DNA from: Ancylobacter sp. Lp-2
Lineage (GTDB): Bacteria; Pseudomonadota; Alphaproteobacteria; Rhizobiales; Xanthobacteraceae
Reading direction: 5' to 3'
NCBI RefSeq assembly: GCF_020523795.1
Contig: NZ_JAJALI010000004.1
Location: forward strand, 1 to 64,000
Length of the DNA: 64,000 bases
The notes under the pieces are model-generated. The model had not been told where the DNA came from, searched no databases, and saw only the letters and a list, made by a program, of their open reading frames with translations. Positions 55,541-63,462 of this stretch are shown here, in pieces. Each line of letters begins with the position of its first letter. Positions within the stretch are counted from its first letter, which is position 1. Made by a program: the position numbers and the translations under genes.

Positions 55541-56983
55541 ATGGCCAAGAAATCCCCGTCCTTCATCTGCCAGGCCTGCGGCGCTCTTCACTCCCGCTGG
55601 CAGGGCAAATGCGAATCCTGCGGCGCCTGGAACTCGATCGCCGAGGAATCCCCCGCCGCCGTCACCCTGCCGGCGGCGCACCGCTCCGGCCGCAAGGGGC
55701 GGCTGATCGAACTTCAGTCACTCGCCGGCACCAATGACAGCCCGCCGCGCACCCAGACCCGCATCGCCGAATTCGACCGCGTCGCCGGCGGCGGCATCGT
55801 GCCCGGCTCGGTGCTGCTGATCGGCGGCGATCCCGGCATCGGCAAGTCGACGCTGCTGATCCAGGTCTCGGCGACGCTGGCCAGCGCCGGCCACCGCGTC
55901 ATCTATGTCTCCGGCGAGGAGGCGGTCGAGCAGGTGCGGCTGCGCGCCGACCGGCTCGGCCTCGCCAACGCCCCGGTGGAACTGGCGGCGGAAACCAATG
56001 TCGAGGACATCGCCGCCACCCTGTCGCAGGGGCGCACCCCGGTGCTGGTGGTGATCGATTCGATCCAGACCATGTGGACCGACAGCGCCGAATCGGCGCC
56101 GGGAACGGTGACGCAGGTGCGCTCCTCGGCGCAGATCCTGATCCGCTACGCCAAGCAGGCCGGCGCGGCGGTGATCCTGGTCGGCCACGTCACCAAGGAC
56201 GGGCAGATCGCCGGCCCGCGCGTGGTCGAGCACATGGTCGACGCCGTGCTCTCCTTCGAGGGCGACGGCGCGCACCAGTTCCGTATATTGCGGGCGCAGA
56301 AGAACCGCTTCGGGCCGACCGACGAGATCGGCGTGTTCGAGATGACCGGGCTCGGGCTCGAAGAGGTGCCGAACCCCTCCGAGCTGTTCCTATCCAACCG
56401 CGACCGCGGCGCGCCGGGCACGGCTGTTTATGCCGGCATGGAGGGCACGCGCCCCGTGCTGGTCGAGATCCAGGCGCTGGTGGTGCCGACCAGCCTCGGC
56501 ACGCCGCGCCGCGCGGTGGTCGGCTGGGATCCCTCGCGGCTCTCCATGGTGCTGGCGGTGCTGGAGGCGCGCTGCGGCATCAAGCTCGGCGGGCACGACG
56601 TGCATCTCAACGTCGCGGGCGGCTTCCGCATCTCCGAACCGGCTGCCGACCTCGCCGTGGCGGCGGCGCTGGTCTCCTCGCTGTCGGGCGCGGTACTGCC
56701 GGCCGACAACGTGTATTTCGGCGAGATCAGCCTCACCGGCGCCGCACGGCCGGTGCCGCACGCCCCGGCGCGGCTGAAGGAAGCCGCCAAGCTCGGCTTC
56801 GCCCGCGCCGTGGTGCCGGACGCCAAGGCGAGCGAACGCGGCAGCAAGGAGCGCGGCGGCAAGGAGCGGGACGGTGGCGCGCCGCCGATCCCGCTCGACG
56901 TCATCAGCTCGCTCGCCGACCTCGTCGCCGGCATCGCCGCGCGAGGCCCGCGACGTGGCGCGCGGGCCGTCGAGGAGGCGTGA
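55541..56983 (+). CDS. radA: DNA repair protein RadA
   Basis: A 480-residue RadA (Sms). The N-terminal zinc finger has two CxxC pairs in FICQACGALHSRWQGKC and ESCGAW. The RecA-like core has Walker A LIGGDPGIGKSTLL (about residues 91-104) and the RadA-specific KNRFG near residue 254. A Lon-protease-like domain follows (LNVAGGFRISEPAADLAVAAA). It drives branch migration in recombination. Before the end there is a Lys/Arg/Gly-rich low-complexity insert (SERGSKERGGKERDGG). A 10-bp tandem repeat spans the stop codon. Confidence 0.96.
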   Translation: MAKKSPSFICQACGALHSRWQGKCESCGAWNSIAEESPAAVTLPAAHRSGRKGRLIELQSLAGTNDSPPRTQTRIAEFDRVAGGGIVPGSVLLIGGDPGIGKSTLLIQVSATLASAGHRVIYVSGEEAVEQVRLRADRLGLANAPVELAAETNVEDIAATLSQGRTPVLVVIDSIQTMWTDSAESAPGTVTQVRSSAQILIRYAKQAGAAVILVGHVTKDGQIAGPRVVEHMVDAVLSFEGDGAHQFRILRAQKNRFGPTDEIGVFEMTGLGLEEVPNPSELFLSNRDRGAPGTAVYAGMEGTRPVLVEIQALVVPTSLGTPRRAVVGWDPSRLSMVLAVLEARCGIKLGGHDVHLNVAGGFRISEPAADLAVAAALVSSLSGAVLPADNVYFGEISLTGAARPVPHAPARLKEAAKLGFARAVVPDAKASERGSKERGGKERDGGAPPIPLDVISSLADLVAGIAARGPRRGARAVEEA

Positions 56984-57020
56984 GGAGGCGTGAGGAGGCG
57001 TGAGGGGGCGTGAGGGGGCG
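56971..57020. repeat. 10-bp tandem repeat (five copies) across the radA stop
   Basis: Five units of the form YGAGGRGGCG: the first CGAGGAGGCG, then two TGAGGAGGCG and two TGAGGGGGCG. The TGA at the start of the second unit is the radA stop codon. Because units are 10 bp, every reading frame meets a TGA within the array. Confidence 0.9.
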
Positions 57021-57672
57021 CCACTTCCCAGGGGCGCGCGGTGGGCACGCCGAGCGGCTCCTCTCCCGCCCGGAACGCGGCTGTGCCGGGTGCCGCATTC
57101 AATGAGATCCGCACCGGACAATGGCGATGGCGATGGAGACGGGCGAAGGGTCCACCCGGCTTCCCAATCGCGCGCGCCTCGCCGACCCGTTATGCGGGCG
57201 CCCCGTCGGCGCGAGTGCGGAAAAGAACGCGCACTTCCGTCCGCCCGACGAGCGCGAGGCCGGTTCAGAATCGCGCGAATGCCGGAGAACCAGCCCTCGC
57301 CTTCACGACGCGTCGGCGGGATGAATATGTGAAGCCCGCGTCATGGCCCTCTCACCCCTCTCTCCCTCACAGAAAGAAGGGATGACGCGGGACAGGCCGA
57401 TACGGGATGCCTTGAATGTCTGGAAGCAGTCCCGCCCGGTATTTCGCTCCGGCCGGGGCGATCGCGGATCGACATGGAGGCGGAATAGTGGAAGGGACGG
57501 ACCGGGGCGGGCGGGGCACCGCTGCGATGGCCGGGGACGACGCGTCGGTCCTTCCACCAACAGGGATGACGCGGCAGGCGGCTCGCGCTATACCTCGCCG
57601 GCCCGCGCAGGGTACCGACATTGCAGATTCGCCCCCGCGGTTTTGCCTGCGGGCCATCGCTTCGATCACGGT
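57021..57672. other. Gene-free stretch between radA and cvpA
   Basis: About 650 bp of plus-strand-oriented intergenic DNA. Open frames here have biased arginine- and glycine-rich translations and no family likeness. I see no terminator with a T-tract and no palindrome longer than a few pairs. Confidence 0.5.
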
Positions 57673-58260
57673 GTGCTAGATTTGACGCTGCTCGACATCA
57701 TCCTCATCGCCGTGATGGTGGTCTCCGGCCTGCTGGCCATGGTCCGCGGCCTCGTGCGCGAGGTCTTCGCCATCGCGTCCTGGATCGCGGCGGCGGTGGT
57801 GACGCTGTACGGCTACCCGCACCTGCTGCCCCACGCCAAGCAGTACATAAGCAACGACACCTTCGCCATGGCGGCGACGGTGGGCGGCCTGTTCCTGGTG
57901 ACGCTGCTGATCGTCTCGATCATCACCGTGCGCATCTCGGATGCGATCCTCGACAGCCGCATCGGCGCGCTCGACCGCACGCTGGGTTTCCTGTTCGGTC
58001 TCGCACGGGGATTCCTTATAATGGTGGTCGCCTTCCTGTTCTTCAACTGGCTGGTCCAGAACGAGCAGGGGCAGCCGGACTGGATTCGCAATGCGCATTC
58101 GCGGGTGGTCTTGCAAAGTGCGGGCGACTGGCTCATTTCCGTGTTGCCGGAAGATCCCGAGAAGCTGATACGCGACATTCGCAGCCCGAAGGACGCCGAA
58201 CCGACCGAACCTCCCCCGGAGCCCGTGGCACCGGGACCGGCCGCTCCTCCGGCACAGTGA
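57673..58260 (+). CDS. cvpA: CvpA family membrane protein
   Basis: A 195-residue protein with four hydrophobic helices, starting VLDLTLLDIILIAVMVVSG, then GLVREVFAIASWIAAAVV, a third helix and GFLFGLARGFLIMVVAFL, followed by a proline-rich tail. These are CvpA hallmarks (colicin V production accessory protein), an inner-membrane protein of poorly known envelope function. cvpA next to purF is a conserved pair. The start is probably GTG 57673; no good ribosome-binding site is visible, so it may lie a few codons away. Confidence 0.88.
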   Translation: MLDLTLLDIILIAVMVVSGLLAMVRGLVREVFAIASWIAAAVVTLYGYPHLLPHAKQYISNDTFAMAATVGGLFLVTLLIVSIITVRISDAILDSRIGALDRTLGFLFGLARGFLIMVVAFLFFNWLVQNEQGQPDWIRNAHSRVVLQSAGDWLISVLPEDPEKLIRDIRSPKDAEPTEPPPEPVAPGPAAPPAQ

Positions 58261-58429
58261 ATTCGTACGCAGCGCCGGAACGGGATCGTTTCCGGCGCTG
58301 TGGCGTTCGGATCAAGACGCCGGAGCGTTTTGGCGAGCGGGAACCCGTTCCCGTTCAACAAAAAGTGCTTCGGAACACACCACGCGGATGCGTGCGCAGC
58401 CGGGACTGCGTGAAGCGGAGCAAGGTCAC

Positions 58430-59941
58430 ATGACCCATAGGACCCTTGAGAATTCGGCCATCGACCTCGCGGACAAGCGCGCGCCGGGAACCGACACTTT
58501 CGATCCCTATGGCGACACGCTGCGCGAGGAATGCGGCGTGTTCGGCGTGTTCGGCCACCCCGACGCCGCCGCCATCACCGCGCTCGGCCTGCACGCTTTG
58601 CAGCATCGCGGGCAGGAAGCCGCCGGCATCGTCACCTTCGACGGCCAGCGCTTCCATTCGGAACGCCGGCTCGGCCTGGTCGGCGACGCCTTCTCCGACG
58701 GCGAGGCGATCAAGCGCCTGCCGGGCCACATCGCGGTTGGCCATGTCCGCTATTCCACCACCGGCGAGACCATCCTGCGCAACGTGCAGCCGCTGTTCGC
58801 CGAGCTCGACGGCGGCGGCTTCGCCATCGCCCATAATGGCAACCTCACCAACGGCCTGACGCTGCGCCGGCAGATCATCCGCGACGGCGCCATCTGCCAG
58901 TCCACCTCCGACACCGAGGTGATGCTGCACCTCGTCGCCCGCTCCAAGCGCCCGCGCTTCACCGAGCGCTTCATCGACGCGCTGAAGCTGATCGAGGGCG
59001 CCTACGCCTTTGTCGGCCTCACCAACAAGAAGCTGGTCGGCGCGCGCGACCCACTCGGCATCCGCCCGCTGGTGCTCGGCGAGCTCGACGGCCACCCGAT
59101 CCTCACCTCCGAGACCTGCGCTCTCGACATAATCGGTGCGCGTTTCGTGCGGGACGTCGAGCCCGGCGAGGTAATCGTGTTCTCCTCCGACAAGGTTGAG
59201 ACGCTGCGCCCCTTCCCGGCAGTGGCGCCGCGCCCGGACATCTTCGAGTACATCTATTTCGCCCGACCGGATTCGTTCGTTGGCGGCCGTAGCGTCTACC
59301 AGGTGCGCAAGCAGCTCGGCCTGCAGCTGGCGCTGGAGTCGCCGGCCAATGCGGAAGTCGTGGTGCCGGTGCCGGATTCCGGCGTGCCCGCCGCCATCGG
59401 TTACGCGCAGGCCGCCGGCATCCCCTATGAGCTCGGCATCATCCGCAACCATTATGTCGGGCGCACCTTCATCCAGCCGACCCAATCGGTGCGCGACCAG
59501 GGCGTGCGCATGAAGCACTCGGCCAACCGCTCGGTGGTCGAGGGCAAGAGCATCGTGCTGCTCGATGACAGCCTCGTGCGGGGGACGACGTCGGTCAAAA
59601 TCGTGCGCATGATGCGCGAGGCCGGGGCGCGCGAGGTGCATTTCCGCATCTCCTCGCCGCCGATAACCCATCCCGACTTCTACGGCATCGACACGCCGGA
59701 CCGCGACAAGCTGCTCGCCGCCACCCACGACGTCGAGGGCATGCGCCGCTATATCGGTGCCGACAGCCTGTCCTTCTTGTCCATCGACGGCGTGTACCGC
59801 GCCATGGGCTATGAGGGCCGCGACCCGGTGACGCCGCAGTTCACCGACCACTGCTTCACCGGCGAATACCCCACCCCGCTGACCGACCGCACCGGCGAAG
59901 TGCCGTCGCGCCAGCTGTCGCTGCTGGCCGAGGCCAGCTGA
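58430..59941 (+). CDS. purF: Amidophosphoribosyltransferase
   Basis: A 503-residue PurF, the first committed enzyme of purine synthesis (PRPP + glutamine). The glutaminase nucleophile is Cys35 in REECGVFGVFG, behind a 34-residue leader that must be removed for activity and is longer than usual. The PRPP-binding loop IVLLDDSLVRGTT is near residue 380. The ATG at 58430 has AAGG upstream; one at 58388 is less likely. It follows cvpA after 169 bp. Confidence 0.96.
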   Translation: MTHRTLENSAIDLADKRAPGTDTFDPYGDTLREECGVFGVFGHPDAAAITALGLHALQHRGQEAAGIVTFDGQRFHSERRLGLVGDAFSDGEAIKRLPGHIAVGHVRYSTTGETILRNVQPLFAELDGGGFAIAHNGNLTNGLTLRRQIIRDGAICQSTSDTEVMLHLVARSKRPRFTERFIDALKLIEGAYAFVGLTNKKLVGARDPLGIRPLVLGELDGHPILTSETCALDIIGARFVRDVEPGEVIVFSSDKVETLRPFPAVAPRPDIFEYIYFARPDSFVGGRSVYQVRKQLGLQLALESPANAEVVVPVPDSGVPAAIGYAQAAGIPYELGIIRNHYVGRTFIQPTQSVRDQGVRMKHSANRSVVEGKSIVLLDDSLVRGTTSVKIVRMMREAGAREVHFRISSPPITHPDFYGIDTPDRDKLLAATHDVEGMRRYIGADSLSFLSIDGVYRAMGYEGRDPVTPQFTDHCFTGEYPTPLTDRTGEVPSRQLSLLAEAS

Positions 59942-60085
59942 GCGGGTGCTTCCTTCTCCCGAACCCAGCTGTAGCCGGGTTCGGATCCGACAGGGTCGAA
60001 GCCGGAAACATCCGGCTTCGACGGAGAAGTGGCCAGCGCAACGTGTCGAGTGAGGGGTGCAGAGGCTTCAAGGCCGGAGCGCAAC

Positions 60086-60122
60086 GCCCCCTCACCCTCC
60101 CCTCTCCCCGTCGGGGAGCGGG
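60086..60122. repeat. GC-rich intergenic palindrome (CCCTCTCCCC...GGGGAG family)
   Basis: CCCCCTCACCC, CCCCTCTCCCCGTCGGGGAG and a G-rich end repeat the design seen at 20754-20862 and 63072-63373. It lies in the gap between purF and the VOC gene. Confidence 0.55.
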
Positions 60123-60161
60123 AAACGCCCATCGTCCCCGTCGATTTCGAGGAGCCGGAAC

Positions 60162-60581
60162 ATGGTCGAGCTGAACCAGTGGCATCGCGGGCGGCTCATC
60201 GACCATGTCTCGCTGGTGGTCGCCGACTATGAGGGTTGCCGCCGCTTCTACAAGGCGGTGCTGGCGGTGATCGGCGTGCCCGTGGTCGAGGGCGAGGACT
60301 ATTTCTACGCCGACGAGCTGTTCGTCTCGCCCGGCGAGCCGAAAACCGGGCGCGCCCACCTCGCCTTCCAGGCGGCGGACCGCGAGACCGTCGAGCGCTT
60401 CTACGAGGCGGCGCTTGCCAATGGCGGGCGCGACCATGGCGCGCCGGGCCCGCGCGACTATCATCCGGGCTATTATGCCGCCTTCGTCCTCGACCCCGAG
60501 GGTAATAATATCGAGGCCGTCACCCACGGCCCGGCCAAGCGCTCGGCACCTTCCGTGGTGCTGACCGACGACAGCCACTAG
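60162..60581 (+). CDS. VOC (glyoxalase/bleomycin-resistance fold) family protein
   Basis: A 139-residue protein of two beta-alpha-beta-beta-beta units. The first metal His is in RLIDHVSLVV, an acidic/tyrosine block follows in EDYFYADELFVS, and the last metal Glu is in GNNIEAVTHG. The family includes lactoylglutathione lyases and dioxygenases; no substrate can be assigned. GGAG precedes the ATG. The stop TAG is the first part of a structured 120-bp element, described separately. Confidence 0.9.
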   Translation: MVELNQWHRGRLIDHVSLVVADYEGCRRFYKAVLAVIGVPVVEGEDYFYADELFVSPGEPKTGRAHLAFQAADRETVERFYEAALANGGRDHGAPGPRDYHPGYYAAFVLDPEGNNIEAVTHGPAKRSAPSVVLTDDSH

Positions 60582-60698
60582 AGCATGTTCTCGTCGCGGA
60601 GGCCTTTCAGCCCTCGCGACGAGAACATGTTCCAGCCTATTGAAACGAGAGCACTTTCTTATCGATCAGGTGATTCCAGCTGATCGGAATGGGCTCTA
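60579..60698. repeat. Structured 120-bp intergenic element with TAGAGC/GCTCTA ends
   Basis: The element begins TAGAGC and ends GCTCTA, inverted ends. Its left half is a hairpin of 15 exact pairs, CATGTTCTCGTCGCG (60584-60598) with its complement at 60615-60629. Its right half holds CGATCAG...CTGATCG overlapping ATTCC...GGAAT, two stems that exclude each other. I recall similar 'GATTCC..GATCGGAAT' modules as abundant repeats in this bacterial group. The first three bases are the VOC stop codon. Confidence 0.65.
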
Positions 60699-60733
60699 AC
60701 CCCTCCCGACAACGATCTGCCGAGGAAAGCCGG

Positions 60734-61489
60734 ATGACCGACCCCCAAGCGCGGCCGCTGGAAGGCCGCCTCGCCCTCGTCACCGGCGCCACCCGCGGCA
60801 TCGGCCGCGCCACCGCGCTGGCACTGGCCGCCGCCGGCGCGCATGTCGTCGCCACCGGCCGCACCCAGGGCGCGCTGGAGGAACTTGACGACGCCATCGT
60901 CGCCACCGGCTCCACCGCCACGCTGGTGCCGCTCGACATTCTCGACTTCGCCGGCATCGACCGCCTCGGCGGCGCGCTCTATGAGCGCTTCGGCAAGCTC
61001 GACATCCTCGTTGGCAATGCCGGCGTGCTCGGGCCGATGACGCCGCTCGCCCAGATCGATCCGAAGGATTTCGAGGGCCCGCTCAACGTCAACCTCACCG
61101 CCAATTGGCGGCTGATCCGCTCGATGGACCCGCTGCTGCGGCAGTCCGACGCCGGCCGCGCCGTGTTCGTCTCCTCCGGCGCCGCCCACAAGGCGCGCGC
61201 CTTCTGGGGGGTCTATGCGGTGACCAAGGCGGGGCTGGAGGTGCTGGCCCGCACCTGGGCGGCGGAGACCGCCAATGTCTCGGCGCTGAAGGTGAACCTG
61301 ATCAATCCCGGCCCGATCCGCACCCGCATGCGCGCCCGGGCGTTCCCCAGCGAGGACCCGAACACCTTGCCGGCACCGGAAGAGGTGGCCCAGGCGATCC
61401 TCGCTCTGTGCCTGCCGAGCTTCACCGAGACCGGCAAGCTCTACGACTTCCCGACCCGCGCGCTCAAGGAATTCCCGGTTCCGGCGTGA
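60734..61489 (+). CDS. SDR family oxidoreductase
   Basis: A 251-residue short-chain dehydrogenase. The cofactor loop is LVTGATRGIGRATAL (about residues 15-29), then ILVGNAGVLGP, the catalytic Ser in FVSSGAAHKAR, and Tyr/Lys in GVYAVTKAGLE. It reduces or oxidises an unknown small molecule with NAD(P). The start at ATG 60734 has GAGGAAAG upstream. Its last 26 bases overlap the convergent transporter gene. Confidence 0.9.
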   Translation: MTDPQARPLEGRLALVTGATRGIGRATALALAAAGAHVVATGRTQGALEELDDAIVATGSTATLVPLDILDFAGIDRLGGALYERFGKLDILVGNAGVLGPMTPLAQIDPKDFEGPLNVNLTANWRLIRSMDPLLRQSDAGRAVFVSSGAAHKARAFWGVYAVTKAGLEVLARTWAAETANVSALKVNLINPGPIRTRMRARAFPSEDPNTLPAPEEVAQAILALCLPSFTETGKLYDFPTRALKEFPVPA

Positions 61490-62411
61490 CCGGCCGGCCC
61501 GGCCCGGCGCGGCGGGCGAAGATCGCCACCGCCAGCGCCACACCGACCAGCTGAAGCAGCGTGCCGACCAGCTCGGGCGAGGTCGGCAGGCGGTGCTCAT
61601 AGGCGAGGCCGTAGCCGAGGCCGAACACGGTCTCGGCGACGATGAGCTGGCCCGACAGCGCCAGCGGCAGCAGGCGCGACGCCACCACCCAGCAATAAGT
61701 GCCGAACCACGACACCACCGCGCCCATCACCAGCACCCAGGCGAGGAAGCGCAGTACGTCCTCCCCGCCCTCCGCCGGCGACGCGCCGGGCAGCATGAAG
61801 GGCAGCGCCAGCAGCGAGGCGGCGCCGGCGCCGAGGCCCTGCAGCCCGGTCCAGCGCAAGGCCGAGGGCGCGCGCTCGCCGCGCAGCACGGCGGCGTTGA
61901 TTAGTCCGTACACCACCCAGATCGCGAGCGACGCCACCGCCAGGCCGATGCCGGCCAGCATCGCCCCGCTATCGGCCGAGCCGGCCTCGCCGAGCCCGGC
62001 GGCGTTCACCACCACCAGCCCGGCGGCGACGAGGCCGAGCGGCAGCAGCAGCCGGCGCCAGCGGACGGCGGGTTCGCGCAGATTGCCGACCACGGCGAGC
62101 ACGACCGGCGCGGTGCCGGCGATCAGCGGCGGCACCACCGCCCCGGCCAGCAGCACGGCATAGGAGATGGCGAGGAAGTAGCCGAAATAGCCGAGCATCC
62201 CGAGCCCGAAGCCGGTCAGCAGCTGCCGGCGGGTGAGGCCGAGCGGCCGGAAGCGGGCATCCGCCATCAGCAGCACGCAGACCACGCCGAACAGCAGATA
62301 GCGGGCGACCGAGAGCTCCAGCGCGGAGAATGGCGCCACCGCCCGCGGCGCCACGAAGGACAGGCCCCACAGCGCGCCGGTGGCGAGCCCGGCGAGGATA
62401 CCGATGAACAT
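61464..62411 (-). CDS. DMT-superfamily (EamA/RhaT-type) transporter
   Basis: A 315-residue inner-membrane exporter with ten helices in two EamA repeats: GLATGALWGLSFVAPRAV at the start, then AGTAPVVLAVVGNL, and in the second half GLAVASLAIWVVYGL and LQLVGVALAVAIFARR. Such proteins move amino acids or other metabolites out of the cell. The ATG at 62411 is 115 bp from the divergent Lrp-type gene, an arrangement in which the regulator usually controls the transporter. The 3' end overlaps the SDR gene. Confidence 0.9.
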   Translation of the reverse strand: MFIGILAGLATGALWGLSFVAPRAVAPFSALELSVARYLLFGVVCVLLMADARFRPLGLTRRQLLTGFGLGMLGYFGYFLAISYAVLLAGAVVPPLIAGTAPVVLAVVGNLREPAVRWRRLLLPLGLVAAGLVVVNAAGLGEAGSADSGAMLAGIGLAVASLAIWVVYGLINAAVLRGERAPSALRWTGLQGLGAGAASLLALPFMLPGASPAEGGEDVLRFLAWVLVMGAVVSWFGTYCWVVASRLLPLALSGQLIVAETVFGLGYGLAYEHRLPTSPELVGTLLQLVGVALAVAIFARRAGPGRPVTPEPGIP

Positions 62412-62463
62412 GTGTCGGAGGATCCGATTCGAGAGGCGGCGAGAATGCCACCCGCCTGCGTCG

Positions 62464-62471
62464 ATTCGAAT
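62464..62471. promoter_or_regulatory. Possible Lrp-type operator in the transporter/regulator gap
   Basis: The 8-bp palindrome ATTCGAAT lies midway in the 115-bp divergent gap, and GATTCGA recurs at about 62427. Repeated half-sites are expected for Lrp-family proteins, but the evidence is weak. Confidence 0.3.
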
Positions 62472-62526
62472 GGAGGATCGAAGGCAATTCGTCGAAGATG
62501 GCTCCGGTTCAAAGGAGAAACCGGCG

Positions 62527-62988
62527 ATGCGGCTGCAACCCGCGGCTTCGGGGCTCGACGCGCTCGACGCCCGCATCCTGAGCGAGCTCGACCGCGACGC
62601 GCGCCTTCCGATGAGCGAGCTCGCCCGGCTGGTCGGCATGTCCGCCCCCGGTGTCGCCGAGCGCGTGCGACGGCTGGAGGTGGCGGGGGTGTTGAAGGGG
62701 TTTTCCGCCGAGATCGACCCGCGCGCGATCGGCTACGCCATCCGCGCCATGGTCCGCATCCGGCCGCTGCCCGGCAAGCTGCATCTGGTGGAACGGCTGA
62801 TCGACGACTGCCCGCATATCGTCGAATGCCTGAAGATCACCGGCGACGACCCGTTCCTCGCGCAGCTGGTGGTGCGCGACGTCGAGGAGATGGACACCGT
62901 GCTGGAGGCGCTGGCCGAGCACGCCGTGACCTCGACGGCGGTGATCAAGTCGCAGGCGGTGCGCCGGCGATTGCCGCCGCTGCGCTGA
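62527..62988 (+). CDS. Lrp/AsnC family transcriptional regulator
   Basis: A 153-residue feast/famine regulator. The N-terminal winged helix-turn-helix has ALDARILSELDRDARLPMSE and LARLVGMSAPGVAERVRRLE. The C-terminal RAM (amino-acid-binding) domain has AMVRIRPLPGKLHLVERLID and VVRDVEEMDTVLEAL. These proteins form octamers that bind amino acids and DNA. AAAGGAG lies nine bases before ATG 62527. The divergent DMT transporter is the natural target, suggesting amino-acid export control. Confidence 0.92.
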   Translation: MRLQPAASGLDALDARILSELDRDARLPMSELARLVGMSAPGVAERVRRLEVAGVLKGFSAEIDPRAIGYAIRAMVRIRPLPGKLHLVERLIDDCPHIVECLKITGDDPFLAQLVVRDVEEMDTVLEALAEHAVTSTAVIKSQAVRRRLPPLR

Positions 62989-63462
62989 GGGACGGGTCCG
63001 CGCTTTGCGCTGCTGCTCCTTAGGGAGAGGTGGCGGCGCGGGTGGGGCGGCAACGGATGCCGGAGCGCGGAGCCCCCCTCACCCCAGCCCTCTCCCTCTC
63101 GGGGAGAGGGGGCCTGGCGCGCCGGGTGGGCGGGAATCTTCGGTCTTCGTTGTCCAGCACGACAATGCGAGATCGCGCGCTTTCCCTCCCCAATCGGGAC
63201 CGAGAGTCCGTCGTTCCAGCTACACGATTCTCGCGGCCATACGCCGCGAGCGGGGATGCACGCTCCCCCTCCTCGTTGGGGAGAGGTGGCCCGCGCGTTG
63301 GGTCGGTAAGGGGCGACGTCATTGGGAGCCGTGGAGCCCCCTCACCCCATCCCTCTCCCCCTCGGGGCGAGGGAGCGGCCTTCATCTGGCGGATCAGGAC
63401 GTTCCGACTTCCCCATGGAGGAGGCACGCGGCCGGCAAGAGGACGTCACCGACGGGCGGTCC
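62989..63462. other. Gene-free, repeat-filled stretch before der
   Basis: About 470 bp between convergent genes. It is composed mostly of GC-rich palindromes of one family, listed separately, and no gene. Confidence 0.6.
63072..63373. repeat. Cluster of three GC-rich palindromes
   Basis: Copies at 63072-63112, 63263-63286 and 63336-63373. Each has a CCCCCTCACCCC-type lead or a CTCCCC arm and a TCGGGGAGAGG-type closing arm, in the same orientation. With the copies at 15915, 20754 and 60086 this makes at least seven in the window. Confidence 0.65.

Noticed and set aside
56971-57020. CRISPR-like array
   Set aside because: The repeats are direct 10-bp units with no spacers and no cas genes nearby; they form a minisatellite.
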